From an uncultured Sphingomonas sp. (GTDB lineage: Bacteria > Pseudomonadota > Alphaproteobacteria > Sphingomonadales > Sphingomonadaceae): DNA of 64,000 nt. The stretch is from positions 1-64,000 of the forward strand of contig NZ_CADCVZ010000005.1 in NCBI RefSeq assembly GCF_902806265.1, given 5' to 3'. Of the stretch, positions 36,748 to 46,011 are shown in pieces. How positions within the stretch are numbered: position 1 is the first letter of the stretch; the number at the start of each line of letters is the position of its first letter. The notes under the pieces are model-generated. The model was not told the origin of the DNA. It saw only the letters and a program-made list of their open reading frames with translations, and did no database searches. Made by a program: the position numbers and the translations under genes.

Positions 36748-39494
36748 ATGCTCGACACCGCCCCATCGCCGATCGGCTTCCTCCACAACGATGGGGAATG
36801 TGCAAAGCTCATGGCGACCATGGACTGGTCGGGCAGCCTTGGTGATCCCGCGGATTGGCCTTCCAGCCTGAAGGTGGCCACTGGCTTGCTGCTCCACTCC
36901 CCCGTGCCGATGGTCATGCTGTGGGGCATGGACGGCATCATGATCTATAACGATGCTTATTCGGTGTTTGCCGGCGGCCGGCACCTGGAACTGCTCGGCT
37001 CCAAGGTCCGCGAAGGCTGGCCGGAAGTTGCGGAGTTCAACGACCAAGTGATGACGGTCGGGCTGGCCGGCGGCACCCTTAGCTACCGCAACCAGGAACT
37101 GACGCTTCACCGCCACGGCCGTCCCGAACAGGTCTGGATGAACCTCGACTACTCGCCGGTGCTGGATGAAGGCGGCAGGCCGGGCGGGGTGCTGGCGGTC
37201 GTGGTCGAGACGACCGCGGCCGTTCGGGCCGTCGAAGCCATGCGACAGGCAACCGAGCGCCTGCGCTTCTTTGACCGGCTTTCCACCGCAACAAGCGTGC
37301 TGTCGAGCCCAACGGAGGTCATGGCGGCGACCGCGCGCCTGCTTGGCGAACAGCTCGGCACCTCCGTAATCGCTTACGCCGACATGGATCCCGACGAGGA
37401 CCGGTTCACCATCCGCGGCGATTGGGCGGCACCGGGCTCCCAATCGATCGTGGGCACCTATAGCCTGACTGCGTTCGGGCCGACCGCCAACGAAGCGCTG
37501 CACGAAGGACGACCATTCATCACCCGCGACACGCTGGCGGCGCTGGGACCGGACGAAGGCGCCCTGCTGCTTGATCTCGGGCTTGGAGCGACCGTGTGCA
37601 TTCCGCTGGTCAGAGACGGCCGGCTGACGGCCTTGATGGCGGCGCACAACAAGCATCCACGTGACTGGACGGCGGCGGAATTGTCATTGATCGCTGAAAC
37701 GACCGAGCGGAGCTGGGCGCATGGGGAGCGGGTCCGATCCGAAGCGATCCTACGCGAAAGCGAGGAGCGCCTGCGGGTCGTGGTCGACAGCGCAACGGAC
37801 TATGCGATCTTCACCATCGATCCTGAGCGGCGGATCACCAGCTGGTCGCAAGGGGCCGCGGACATTTTCGGTATCACCCGTGACGAAGCCATTGGCCGCA
37901 GTGGAGACGAACTTTTCACTCCCGAGGACCGCGCAGCCCAGCAGCCCGAAGAAGAAATCGCTATCGCTCGCCGGGAGGGCTGCGCCCCGGACGAACGCTG
38001 GCACCAGCGGCTGGACGGAACCCGCGTCTTCCTCAACGGCTCGGTCCATCCGCTGCCGCATTACGAGCTTGGGCAGGAGCGCGGCTTCATCAAGGTCGTG
38101 CGCGATGAAACGGAGCGCCGGCGCACGGAGGCCGCGCTTCACGAAACGGCGGAGCGGTATCGGCTGATCGCCCAAGCTACCAATGATCCAATCTGGGATT
38201 GGGACTTCGCTTCCCAGCACGTCATCTGGAATGAAGCGGTGCGAAATCGCTTCGGTCATGACGAGGCGGTCGGCGGAACCGATGCGCAATGGTGGGTGGA
38301 TCACATCCATCCCGAAGACCGTGAGCGCATCCACCACAGCATCTATGCGGTGATCGACGGCGGCGGGTCGAGCTGGATCGATGAATACCGCTTCCTTCGC
38401 GCCGACGGCAGCTCAGCCCATGTCCTGGATCGCGGGACCGTCATCCGCGACGACCGCGACCGGGCGATCCGGATGATCGGCGCCATGCTCGACCTCAGCG
38501 AACGCCACGAGGCGGAGGCCGCGCTGGCCGAAAGCGAGGCGACGCTGCGTAGCGTGCTCGAGCAGATGCCGATCGGGGTGGCGATCGCCGAAGTCCCCAG
38601 CGGCAGGCTCGTCCACTACAACCAGGCTTGCGCAAAGATCCTGGGACGGGAGGTACGTCCCGGCGCGACCAGGGATTACGGCATCTTTCATGCGATCAAG
38701 GAGGATGGAACAGCGTTCGCCATCGCCGAATATCCCTTGTCACGGGCGGTGATGAGCGGGGAGACGATCATCGACGAGGAGATCCGCTACCGCCGCGGCG
38801 ATGGTGAGATCGTCACCCTGGAGGTGAGCGCCGCTCCGATAGAAACCGCGCAGGGGCGGTCGCTGGCCGTCACCACCTTCACCGACATCAGCGCCCGTAA
38901 GCGCGGCGAGCGCCATCAGCAGCTGCTGATCGACGAGCTTAGCCACCGTGCCAAGAACCTGCTGGCGATCATCCAGAGCGTCGCTCAGCAGAGCTTCAAA
39001 CAAGACCGACCCCGCGAGGAAATGGTTCGCGCGTTCGAGGGACGACTTGGGGCGCTTGCCGCCGCCCACGGGATCCTGACGCAACAGAAATGGGAAAGCG
39101 CTCCCCTCCGCCGGATCATCTGCGACACGATCATCGCCGTGAAAGCGGACGATCACCGGCTGAAACTGGATGGGCCCGAACTGATGGTGTCGCCCAAGAC
39201 GGGGTCAGCCTGGCGATGGCGGTGCACGAGCTGACCACCAACGCGCTGAAATACGGCAGCTTCAGCAATGACGGCGGCACGGTGGACGTACGCTGGGAGG
39301 TTCTCGACGATCGGCTCAATCTTCGCTGGGCGGAGCGCGGGGGTCCCGCCGTGGAGGCCCCGTCCCGCCGCGGCTTCGGCAGCCGGATGATCGAACGCGG
39401 GCTGGCGGCCGAGCTCGGCGGAACGGTGCACATCGACTTCCAGCCCGACGGGATCGTTTGCACCGTGGATGCCCCCTTTCCCGAAGCCGCATGA
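36748..39494 (+). pseudogene. HWE-family sensor histidine kinase with a one-base frameshift
   Basis: Without the shift this would be a ~915-aa soluble kinase. Domains in order are a PAS (about residues 15-130), a GAF (about 150-310), three further PAS domains (about 330-690), then an HWE_HK/HisKA_2 H-box ELSHRAKNLLAIIQSVAQQSF (His about 733). The zero frame runs ...ELMVSPK then TGSAWRWRCTS and stops at 39234. The correct continuation DGVSLAMAVHELTTNALKYG, containing the N-box, is in the -1 frame and runs to 39494. A single lost base near 39198 (AAGGAC read as AAGAC) explains it. It is either a real loss of function or a sequencing error. A response regulator follows with ATGA overlap. Confidence 0.85.
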
Positions 39495-39853
39495 GCCTAC
39501 TCCACAACAAGCGGGTGTTGCTGGTCGAGGACGAGGCGGTAATCGCCTTTGCCGTCGAGGACGCCTTGCTGGAGCTTGGCTGTGAGGTGGTCGGCCCGGC
39601 TTTCTGCCTGGAGGAGGCGGTCGCCTTGGCGAGTGCCGAACCGATCGACGCGGCCATTCTGGACGTCAACCTTAACGAGCAGCGCAGCTATGCCGTGGCT
39701 GACGAGCTGAAACGCCGCGGCGTTCCGTTCCTGTTCGCTACGGGCTATGCCGAAGGCGGGCTCGATTGGGACCGCTCGGAAGTGGATGTGCTATCCAAGC
39801 CTTACCGCAAGGACCAAATTGCCGCGGCCTTGTGCCGGCTCCTCCGCTTCTAA
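39491..39853 (+). CDS. single-domain response regulator
   Basis: A 120-aa receiver domain without an output domain. The acidic pair is in LLVEDEAVIAF, the phosphorylated Asp in AAILDVNLNEQ, the Thr/Ser switch in LFATGYAEGG and the Lys in VLSKPYRKD. The ATG overlaps the stop of the HWE kinase gene (ATGA), so they were coexpressed partners. It is of the type often used in phosphorelays with HWE kinases. Confidence 0.93.
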   Translation: MSLLHNKRVLLVEDEAVIAFAVEDALLELGCEVVGPAFCLEEAVALASAEPIDAAILDVNLNEQRSYAVADELKRRGVPFLFATGYAEGGLDWDRSEVDVLSKPYRKDQIAAALCRLLRF

Positions 39854-40003
39854 GGCGCGCCGCGAACATCCAGAGCACGCGGCCACGCGAAGTAAGCTGG
39901 AACCAACCGGTGAGAACATGCGCTATAAGGCCAAGGCTTGAACCGGAGTCGCCGGCGTGACCCGCTGCTCCGGCAGGGACGAGCACCAGGAGCCTGAGGC
40001 ACC

Positions 40004-41410
40004 ATGATCCCCACTCGGAGGCGCGTCGAAGGGTGGAATGCGCGCCTACCCAGGTCGCGCCTGCTCGACCGGGCCGATGCCCGGCTTCCGCTGCTGTTCG
40101 CCGACCCGGACCGTTCTCCGCTCGACCGCTACAAGCTGCTGTTCGATTACCTACTCGCCGGTTTCCTGGAGTTCCGGACGCCAAGCGGGGAGCGCGCCTA
40201 CTACCCTGGCTTCAAGGGCATGAGGGGTCATCGGATCGAAGGTCTCGAAGGTTTCGCACGCACGGTTCCGCTGTTCGCCAGCTGGCTCGCTTCGGGCCGG
40301 GGCGAGCAGGTGATCGATCCCCGCACCTCGGCCCCCGTCGACCTCGCGGACCTGATCCGGGGCGGCCTCCTGGCGGGAACGGACCCCGCGGCCCCGACCT
40401 ACTGGGGCGAAATTGGCGACATGGACCAGCGGCTCGTCGAGGCGGCCGACATCGCGCTGATCCTGTGGCTGACCCGTGCTTCGATCTGGGCCCATTTTAC
40501 CCCTGCCGAGCGGCAGCAGATCGCAGACTGGCTCCGCCCAGTGGCTGTGCGGGAGGTGTCTCCGAACAACTGGCTGCTGTTCCAGGTGCTCGTCGTGGAA
40601 ACGCTGATCGCCCTCGGCATGCCCGCGGACAGCGACGCCAGCCAGGCGGCATGGGCGGCCTTCAAAGGGCTCTACCGCGGATCGGGCTGGTTCTACGACC
40701 CGCCGATGGGGATCGATTTCTACAACAGCTGGGGGATCAGCTACGCCCTTTATTGGATCGATCAGGTCAGTCCTGCGCTGGATCATCAATTCATCCGTGA
40801 AGCGTTAAGCGCTTCGGCCGAGTTGACGCTTCATCTCATCACGGCCGAGGGGTTGCCCATCATGGGCCGCAGCATACCCTACCGGATGGCCATGCCGAGC
40901 CCGGTGCTCATCCAATCGCACCTCGACCCCGACCGCCTGGATCCCGGACTCGCCCGGCGGGCGCTCGACGCGGTGTGGCTGTACTTCGTCCGTCATGGCG
41001 CTCTGGCCCAAGGCTGCGCCACGCAGGGCTACCACCGGGCGGACAAGCGGCTGCTCGACCGCTATTCCGGTCCGGCGAGCGGCCAATGGTCGCTGCGTTC
41101 GCTGGTGCTGGCGTTCCTCCACCCCGACGACGCGCCCTTCTGGACTGCTCCGGAGAAACGGTTGCCCGTGGAGGTTGCGAATTATCGCCGCGAGTATCCA
41201 GAGCTCGGCTGGGTAGTTGGGGGTGACAAGGCCGCAGGAGAGGTCAGCATCACCATCCCCGCCAATCCCGAGCGTGAGAATGCTTCACTGCAGCCGCATG
41301 GCGCCTGGCGAAAGGCTGTTGAACGTCTATTCCACAAGCCCCATCAGCCGCACAACTACCACGTCAGATACTGGCGCCGCCGCTACTCATCGCGGCGACC
41401 TATCGCTTAG
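40004..41410 (+). CDS. DUF2264 domain-containing protein
   Basis: A 468-aa soluble protein with no signal peptide. It shows the DUF2264 layout: RLPLLFADPDRSPLDRYK near the start, the AYYPGFKGMRGHRIEGLEGFART block, PNNWLLFQVLVVE, YRGSGWFYDPPMGIDFYNSWGISYALYW and GLPIMGRSIPYRMA. The family resembles alpha/alpha-barrel carbohydrate-active enzymes, such as lyases or unsaturated glucuronyl hydrolases, but the activity here is unknown. It stands alone after the response regulator, 150 bp downstream. Confidence 0.85.
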   Translation: MIPTRRRVEGWNARLPRSRLLDRADARLPLLFADPDRSPLDRYKLLFDYLLAGFLEFRTPSGERAYYPGFKGMRGHRIEGLEGFARTVPLFASWLASGRGEQVIDPRTSAPVDLADLIRGGLLAGTDPAAPTYWGEIGDMDQRLVEAADIALILWLTRASIWAHFTPAERQQIADWLRPVAVREVSPNNWLLFQVLVVETLIALGMPADSDASQAAWAAFKGLYRGSGWFYDPPMGIDFYNSWGISYALYWIDQVSPALDHQFIREALSASAELTLHLITAEGLPIMGRSIPYRMAMPSPVLIQSHLDPDRLDPGLARRALDAVWLYFVRHGALAQGCATQGYHRADKRLLDRYSGPASGQWSLRSLVLAFLHPDDAPFWTAPEKRLPVEVANYRREYPELGWVVGGDKAAGEVSITIPANPERENASLQPHGAWRKAVERLFHKPHQPHNYHVRYWRRRYSSRRPIA

Positions 41411-41436
41411 TTGAAAAGCTACCCGCGAAGCAAGAG

Positions 41437-41523
41437 TGGTGCCCAGGAGAGGACTCGAACCTCCACGCCCTTGCGAGCGCCAGCACCTGAAGCTGGTGCG
41501 TCTACCAATTCCGCCACCTGGGC
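41437..41523 (-). tRNA. tRNA-Leu (anticodon CAG)
   Basis: An 87-nt class II tRNA on the minus strand with encoded CCA. The acceptor arm GCCCAGG pairs with CCTGGGC, the D arm has GGCGGAATTGGTAGACGC, the anticodon stem-loop CCAGC-TTCAGGT-GCTGG reads CAG, a long variable arm follows, and the T arm is GAGGTTCGAGTCCTC. Confidence 0.97.
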
Positions 41524-41592
41524 ACAGGAGCTTGCTGATTAGCTGGTAGGCGGCGGCGCTTAGAGGCGCGCGGCTCGCCTTGTCAACGCTCC

Positions 41593-42576
41593 ATGCGTGC
41601 GGCTACGGCGCTCGGCATGATCGACCCTAATGTGAACTGGCGCGAACGGACGGTCGTCGTGCTCGGCGGCGGCGGCTTTGTCGGGCGCTACGTCTGCGAG
41701 CAGCTGTTCGCGACCGGCGTCCGGGTGCGCGTGGCGCAGCGCCACCCGCGGCAGGCCTACTTCCTCCAGCCGCTGGCGGCGGTGGGCCAGCTGGACGTCG
41801 TCCGGCTCGACATGACCCGCCCTGATACGCTGGCTCCGGTGATCAACGGCGCTTGGGGCGTCATCAACCTGGTCGGCGCGTTCGGCGGCGATCTCCTCCG
41901 CGTTCATGCCGAGGCTCCTGCCCGCGCTGCCGAGCTCGCCGCGCAGGGCGCCGCCGAAAGCTTCGTCCATGTGTCCGCGATTGGTGCCGATCCGGCCAGC
42001 CCATCCGTCTACAGCTCCAGCAAGGGCGAGGGCGAGCGGCGCGTGCGCGAGGCGTTCCCTTCAGCCACCATCATCCGCCCGAGCCTGGTCTTTGGGCAGG
42101 AGGATCAGCTGACCAATCGCTTCGCCGCCATGGCTAAGCGCGCCTTCTTGCCCGTGCTCGCGCCCGGAACCCGCTTCCAGCCAGTCTGGGTCTGCGACCT
42201 TGCCCGCGCCCTCGCCCGAGCCGCGGCAGATCCCGAGGAGTTCGGCGGCAAGACTTTCGAGATCGGCGGGCCGCAGGTCATGACCATGCGTGAGCTCAAC
42301 CGGGAGATCGCTGGGCTCGCCGGGCAAGACCCGGAGATCGTGGACCTGCCGAACTTCGTCGGCGACCTGATGAGCCGCGCAGGCTTTCTGCCGGGCGCTC
42401 CGTTGACCCGCGATCAATGGCTGATGCTGCAACGGGACAATGTGGCGAGCGGACCGGGGCTGGAGGCTTTCGGAATCGAGCCCACGCCGCTCGGCACGAT
42501 CGGCGGAGAATGGCTCGGCCGCTTCCGCAAGGGCGGACGTTTCGCCAGCCGCAACGCGCAAGCGTCCGCCGGCTAG
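41593..42576 (+). CDS. NDUFA9-like complex I accessory protein, NAD(P)-binding
   Basis: A 327-aa atypical short-chain dehydrogenase. The Rossmann motif is VVLGGGGFVGRYV near the N-terminus, and the modified active-site region has HVSAIGADPASPSVYSSSKGEGE. Alphaproteobacterial homologues correspond to the mitochondrial complex I NDUFA9 subunit, which stabilises the enzyme and binds NADPH. Other atypical SDR roles are possible. A start at MIDPNVNW, nine codons in, is an alternative. uppP follows after 6 nt. Confidence 0.87.
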   Translation: MRAATALGMIDPNVNWRERTVVVLGGGGFVGRYVCEQLFATGVRVRVAQRHPRQAYFLQPLAAVGQLDVVRLDMTRPDTLAPVINGAWGVINLVGAFGGDLLRVHAEAPARAAELAAQGAAESFVHVSAIGADPASPSVYSSSKGEGERRVREAFPSATIIRPSLVFGQEDQLTNRFAAMAKRAFLPVLAPGTRFQPVWVCDLARALARAAADPEEFGGKTFEIGGPQVMTMRELNREIAGLAGQDPEIVDLPNFVGDLMSRAGFLPGAPLTRDQWLMLQRDNVASGPGLEAFGIEPTPLGTIGGEWLGRFRKGGRFASRNAQASAG

Positions 42577-42582
42577 AAGCGC

Positions 42583-43383
42583 ATGCCTATCCTCTTGTTG
42601 GTGGTCCTCCTCGGCATTGTGGAGGGCCTGACCGAGTATCTGCCGGTTTCCTCCACCGGCCACCTCATCCTGGCGACCGAACTGCTCGGCTTTCGCGCGG
42701 AGGACTGGGAGGCGTTCAACGTCGCCATCCAACCCGGCGCGATTCTGGCGATCGTGGTGCTCTATTGGCGCACCTTCGCCGACGTGCTGACCGGCCTGTT
42801 CCGCCGCTCGCCCGATGCCTGGCGGTTCGTGCGCAACCTGGTGGTCGCCTCCCTGCCTGCGGTCGTTCTTGGATTGCTGATCGGCGACATGATCGAAGGG
42901 CTGCTCGGCAACGCGGTGGTGGTCGCCTGGGCGCTGATCATCGGCGGGGTCGCCATCCTGATCATCGAGCGGCTGGTGAAGCCGCGCGAGTGCGGCGGCG
43001 TCGCCAACCTGTCGATCCGCCAGTCGGCCATGGTCGGCGTGGTGCAATGCCTGGCGATGATCCCGGGGGTCAGCCGCTCCGGCGCGACCATCCTCGGCGC
43101 GATGGCGCTGGGTGTGGACCGTAAGACTGCGGCGGAGTTCAGCTTCTTTCTGGCCATGCCGACGCTCGGGGGAGCGACCGTCTACTATCTTGCCAAGCAC
43201 GGGAACCGCGTTTCGCCTGAAATGTACGGTAACATTCTGATCGGCTCGGCAGTGTCCTTCGTGGTGGCGCTGGTGGTGGTGAAGCTGTTCGTCGGCTTGG
43301 TCACCCGCTACGGCTTTGCCCCGTTCGGCTGGTACCGCATCGTCGCCGGCGCCGCGGCGCTGGTCTGGCTGGGGCTGCGCTGA
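42583..43383 (+). CDS. uppP: undecaprenyl-diphosphatase
   Basis: A 266-aa integral membrane phosphatase (BacA type) that recycles undecaprenyl diphosphate to the monophosphate for cell-wall synthesis, and can raise bacitracin resistance. Both family signatures are present: GIVEGLTEYLPVSSTGHLI near the start and the PGVSRSGATILGAM motif in the middle. About eight hydrophobic helices. Cotranscribed with the NDUFA9-like gene. Confidence 0.95.
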   Translation: MPILLLVVLLGIVEGLTEYLPVSSTGHLILATELLGFRAEDWEAFNVAIQPGAILAIVVLYWRTFADVLTGLFRRSPDAWRFVRNLVVASLPAVVLGLLIGDMIEGLLGNAVVVAWALIIGGVAILIIERLVKPRECGGVANLSIRQSAMVGVVQCLAMIPGVSRSGATILGAMALGVDRKTAAEFSFFLAMPTLGGATVYYLAKHGNRVSPEMYGNILIGSAVSFVVALVVVKLFVGLVTRYGFAPFGWYRIVAGAAALVWLGLR

Positions 43384-43454
43384 CGATCGTTCATCCGCGT
43401 GCAAGATCGCCACGCTAGTTTCCTGACTTCTTCGCTGATTCCGGGAATGCCCTC

Positions 43455-43895
43455 ATGCGTCTGCCGTTCGCCATCGCCGCTTTTGCCGCGACCGCCGCGT
43501 CGCCGGCGCTTGCCCAGCAGCCTGCGTCTCCGCCGCCGCCAGTGGCGCCGCAGCTGCCGCCGGAGCTGACCGACCCGCGGGCCCTGGATCAGCTGGGCAA
43601 CGTCGCGGGCGTGCTTGCCCGCGCGTTGCTTGAGCTACCGGTCGGCGAAGTGGAAGCGGCGCTGGAGAACCGTCCGGTCACCGCGGAGGATCGGCGCAAG
43701 ACGGTTGCGACCGAGACCGGCATGAACCCTCGCGAACTCGATGGCGAAGTCAAGCGCGGCAAGGTGGCGGTGAAGCAGGGCGGCCAGGCGATGGCGCGGA
43801 CCCTGCCGGTGATTACCCGTGCGCTCAACCAGGCGGGCGAGCAGATCGGCCGCGCGATCGCCAACCTGCCTTCCCCGACCTACCCGCGGCAGTAA
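43455..43895 (+). CDS. small secreted protein, hypothetical
   Basis: A 146-aa protein with a signal peptide (MRLPFAIAAFAATAASPALAQ) and a short Pro-rich stretch after it. The mature part is mixed helical with no Cys and no motif I recognise (LARALLELPVGEVEAALENRP). Probably periplasmic. It ends one base before the palindromic repeat that precedes fzlA. Confidence 0.65.
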   Translation: MRLPFAIAAFAATAASPALAQQPASPPPPVAPQLPPELTDPRALDQLGNVAGVLARALLELPVGEVEAALENRPVTAEDRRKTVATETGMNPRELDGEVKRGKVAVKQGGQAMARTLPVITRALNQAGEQIGRAIANLPSPTYPRQ

Positions 43896-43956
43896 CGTCA
43901 TTCCGGCAGAGGCCGGATCTGAACTGTCGGAGATGCCGGCCTCCGCCGGGATGACG
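43896..43956. repeat. intergenic palindromic (REP-like) repeat, copy 2
   Basis: Left arm CGTCATTCCGGCAGAGGCCGG and right arm CCGGCCTCCGCCGGGATGACG are near reverse complements with a ~20-nt centre. It is the same family as the element at 5211-5292 but about 20 nt shorter. Both lie between genes transcribed in the same direction. Confidence 0.75.
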
Positions 43957-43993
43957 CTTGTGGCAACCCCACAGCGCGCTAAAGCCCGCAGCC

Positions 43994-44665
43994 ATGTGGC
44001 AGCTTCTGCAATTCCCCCTGTGCCCTTTCTCCCGCAAGGTCCGGCTGCTCATGGCCGAGAAGGGGATCGCGATCGAGCTGGTTCGCGAGCATCCATGGGA
44101 GCGGCGCGACGAGTTCGTGGACCTCAACCCGGCGGGCGAGACACCCGTGCTGGTGGAGCCGGGCGGCGGCACCGTGCTGATCGGCAGCCAGCCCATCGCC
44201 GAGTTCTTCGACGAAACAGTGGACCGCATGCCGCTGATCCACGGCACGGCCGCGCAGCGGGGGGAGATCCGGCGCCTCACCGCATGGTTCGACGAGAAGC
44301 TGTTCCGCGAAGTGGTGGAGCCGCTGATGGTGGAGCGGATGCGCAAGCGGCTGGTCAGCCACGAGAGTCCCGACACCCGGATGCTGCGCGAAGCCATGCG
44401 GATCGGCAACAACCACCTCGACTATCTCGACTATCTGCTCGACCACCGCCGCTGGATCGCCGGCGCGAGCCTGAGCCTGGCGGATTTCACCGCCGCCGCG
44501 CACCTTAGCGTCATTGACTATCTGGGCGCGCTTGATTGGCGCAGCCACAAGCAGACCAAGGACTGGTACGCGGTGATGAAGTCGCGCCCGAGTTTCCGGC
44601 CGCTGCTTAGCGAGCGGATGGAGGTGATCGTCCCCCCGCCGCACTACGACAAGGTGGATTTCTGA
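43994..44665 (+). CDS. fzlA: FtsZ-binding GST-like protein FzlA
   Basis: A 223-aa glutathione-S-transferase-fold protein. FzlA in Caulobacter binds FtsZ and is needed for constriction. The N-terminal LLQFPLCPFSRKVRLLMAEKG, the DYLDYLLDHRRWIAG block and especially the C-terminal MKSRPSFRPLLSERM...PPPHYDKVDF match FzlA rather than ordinary GSTs. The start at 43994 (MWQLLQF) removes a 12-residue leader. It should act in the cytosol at the division site. Confidence 0.88.
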   Translation: MWQLLQFPLCPFSRKVRLLMAEKGIAIELVREHPWERRDEFVDLNPAGETPVLVEPGGGTVLIGSQPIAEFFDETVDRMPLIHGTAAQRGEIRRLTAWFDEKLFREVVEPLMVERMRKRLVSHESPDTRMLREAMRIGNNHLDYLDYLLDHRRWIAGASLSLADFTAAAHLSVIDYLGALDWRSHKQTKDWYAVMKSRPSFRPLLSERMEVIVPPPHYDKVDF

Positions 44666-44868
44666 GCCGGGCTCGTGACGCAGGTAAAGCCACCGGGCAG
44701 ACAACCGTTAATGGCCGGTATCGACAGGCCGTGCCGCGTACGGCGCAGCATCAGCCGCCATCCGTCCGCACCGGCAGCTTCCGGCTTACCGCGTAAATCC
44801 CGAAGTGGTATCAGCCACTTACCGTGGCCCGCCGAGTGGCGGGTCCGCATCCACAGGAAGGTGGAGCA

Positions 44869-45201
44869 ATGTCCTACTCGAAGATCGCAGCCTTGGGCGC
44901 GTCGGCGCTCCTGATGGCGGGGTGCGCCACCCGCGAGGGCGAGAACGGCACGCAGGCGGAGGGCTCGACCACGACGATGTCGGCGCCAACCAACGATATG
45001 TCAGTCGGTACGACGGGCGACACGACCACGACCACCGACCCGACCACGGGTACAACCACCACAAACACTACGACCGGCCCGACCAATCAGGTCGACGCCA
45101 CGACGTCGCCGCCGGGCACAACCACGACCACGACGACCGATACCACAACCAACGTCGGCGTGGGCAACGATAGCAACACCACTACCCCGCCCCCACAGTA
45201 G
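44869..45201 (+). CDS. Thr-rich low-complexity lipoprotein
   Basis: A 110-aa protein with lipobox LLMAGC (signal MSYSKIAALGASALLMAGC) and a body made largely of Thr, Gly, Asp, Asn and Pro (runs such as TTTTTDPTTGTTTT). It is probably an unstructured lipid-anchored surface or periplasmic peptide. The ribosome-binding site AGGAAGGTGG is strong. Two small inverted repeats lie just upstream, AAGTGG/CCACTT at 44803-44820 and CCCGCC/GGCGGG at 44828-44843. No family recognised. Confidence 0.65.
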   Translation: MSYSKIAALGASALLMAGCATREGENGTQAEGSTTTMSAPTNDMSVGTTGDTTTTTDPTTGTTTTNTTTGPTNQVDATTSPPGTTTTTTTDTTTNVGVGNDSNTTTPPPQ

Positions 45202-45223
45202 AGGCAGGATCGAGCAAGGCAGG

Positions 45224-45256
45224 AGAGGGCAGCGCGGTCGAACCGCGCCGCCCTTC
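45224..45256. terminator. candidate bidirectional terminator
   Basis: Stem GGGC-a-GCGCGGT / ACCGCGC-c-GCCC with a 3-nt loop gives about 12 bp with one mismatch. It lies between the convergent Thr-rich lipoprotein gene and the amber-interrupted gene, serving either direction. Neither side has a long T run, so the call rests on the stem and position. Confidence 0.45.
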
Positions 45257-45267
45257 ACATCTGAAGC

Positions 45268-45891
45268 TTACTTCTGGACCGTCGTCGGCTGGCTCGCCGC
45301 GACGAGCGGCTGTACGGGCGCGGCCACTGCCAAGGGTGCCTGAGGCGCCGCAGCGATGGACAGGGTCACGTCCTAATCGACGAAGCCCTTCACGTTGGCA
45401 CCCATGGGGACCACGGCGCTGGTGCCCGTCATGAAGAAGCCTGCCACCGGAACAAGGGCGAGCGCCGCGACCACGCCAGCGGTGCCAGTGACGCCCTTGT
45501 CGTCGAACGCGCCGCTGAGGCGGATCTGGCGGCCGTTCACCGTCACGTAGAGAACCCGCGCACCGAGGAGGCCCGACTTGCCCCACATGCCCTTGTTCCG
45601 CACGTCGGTGATCTCACCCATCGCCGGGCTGCCGACCGGGACCACGGTTACGCCCTGCACGACCACCGGCTCGGAGGTCTCCATGCGGAAGCGCTGGCCG
45701 ACGCGCAGCTTCTTGCCCTTGGTGGTCAGTTCCTGGCTGAGGCGCAGCGGGACCACGGTGCCGGTCCGCAGAACGGCGTTGGCCATCGATGGCGCAGCGA
45801 TCGGAGCTGGCGCGGCAGGGACAGCCGCCACCTGAGCAGACACGGAAACGGGCGCGAACAGCAGCGTGCACGCGAGAAGACGCGATTTCAT
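45268..45891 (-). pseudogene. secreted hypothetical protein with in-frame amber codon
   Basis: The track ends this 172-aa ORF at TAG 45373-45375. The same frame then stays open for 34 more sensible codons (DVTLSIAAAPQAPLAVAAPV...), ending in TAA at 45268. The product has a signal peptide (MKSRLLACTLLFAPVSVSAQ) and a beta-rich body (TGTVVPLRLSQELTTKGK, VLYVTVNGRQIRLSGAF). A Glu codon GAG changed to TAG would explain the break. The truncated form lacks only a low-complexity tail and could still work, so pseudogene is a cautious label. Function unknown. Confidence 0.65.
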
Positions 45892-46011
45892 GAATGTACC
45901 CCTTTCTTCTGGCTCGATTGCCCCCGAGCCGCCGCGAGATGACGCGACGGGCCCGGTTACGTCCAGACTAGCTAAGGCGCGGTAAACGGCAGCTCAGCCA
46001 GTCTTGGTGGC

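Noticed and set aside
39190-39210. Programmed -1 ribosomal frameshift in the HWE kinase
   Set aside because: No X-XXY-YYZ heptamer in the zero frame (it reads G-CCC-AAG) and no clear downstream pseudoknot; a one-base loss is simpler.
42061-43413. 450-aa minus-strand ORF opposite the NDUFA9-like gene and uppP
   Set aside because: His/Gln/Arg-rich shadow of two well-identified genes.
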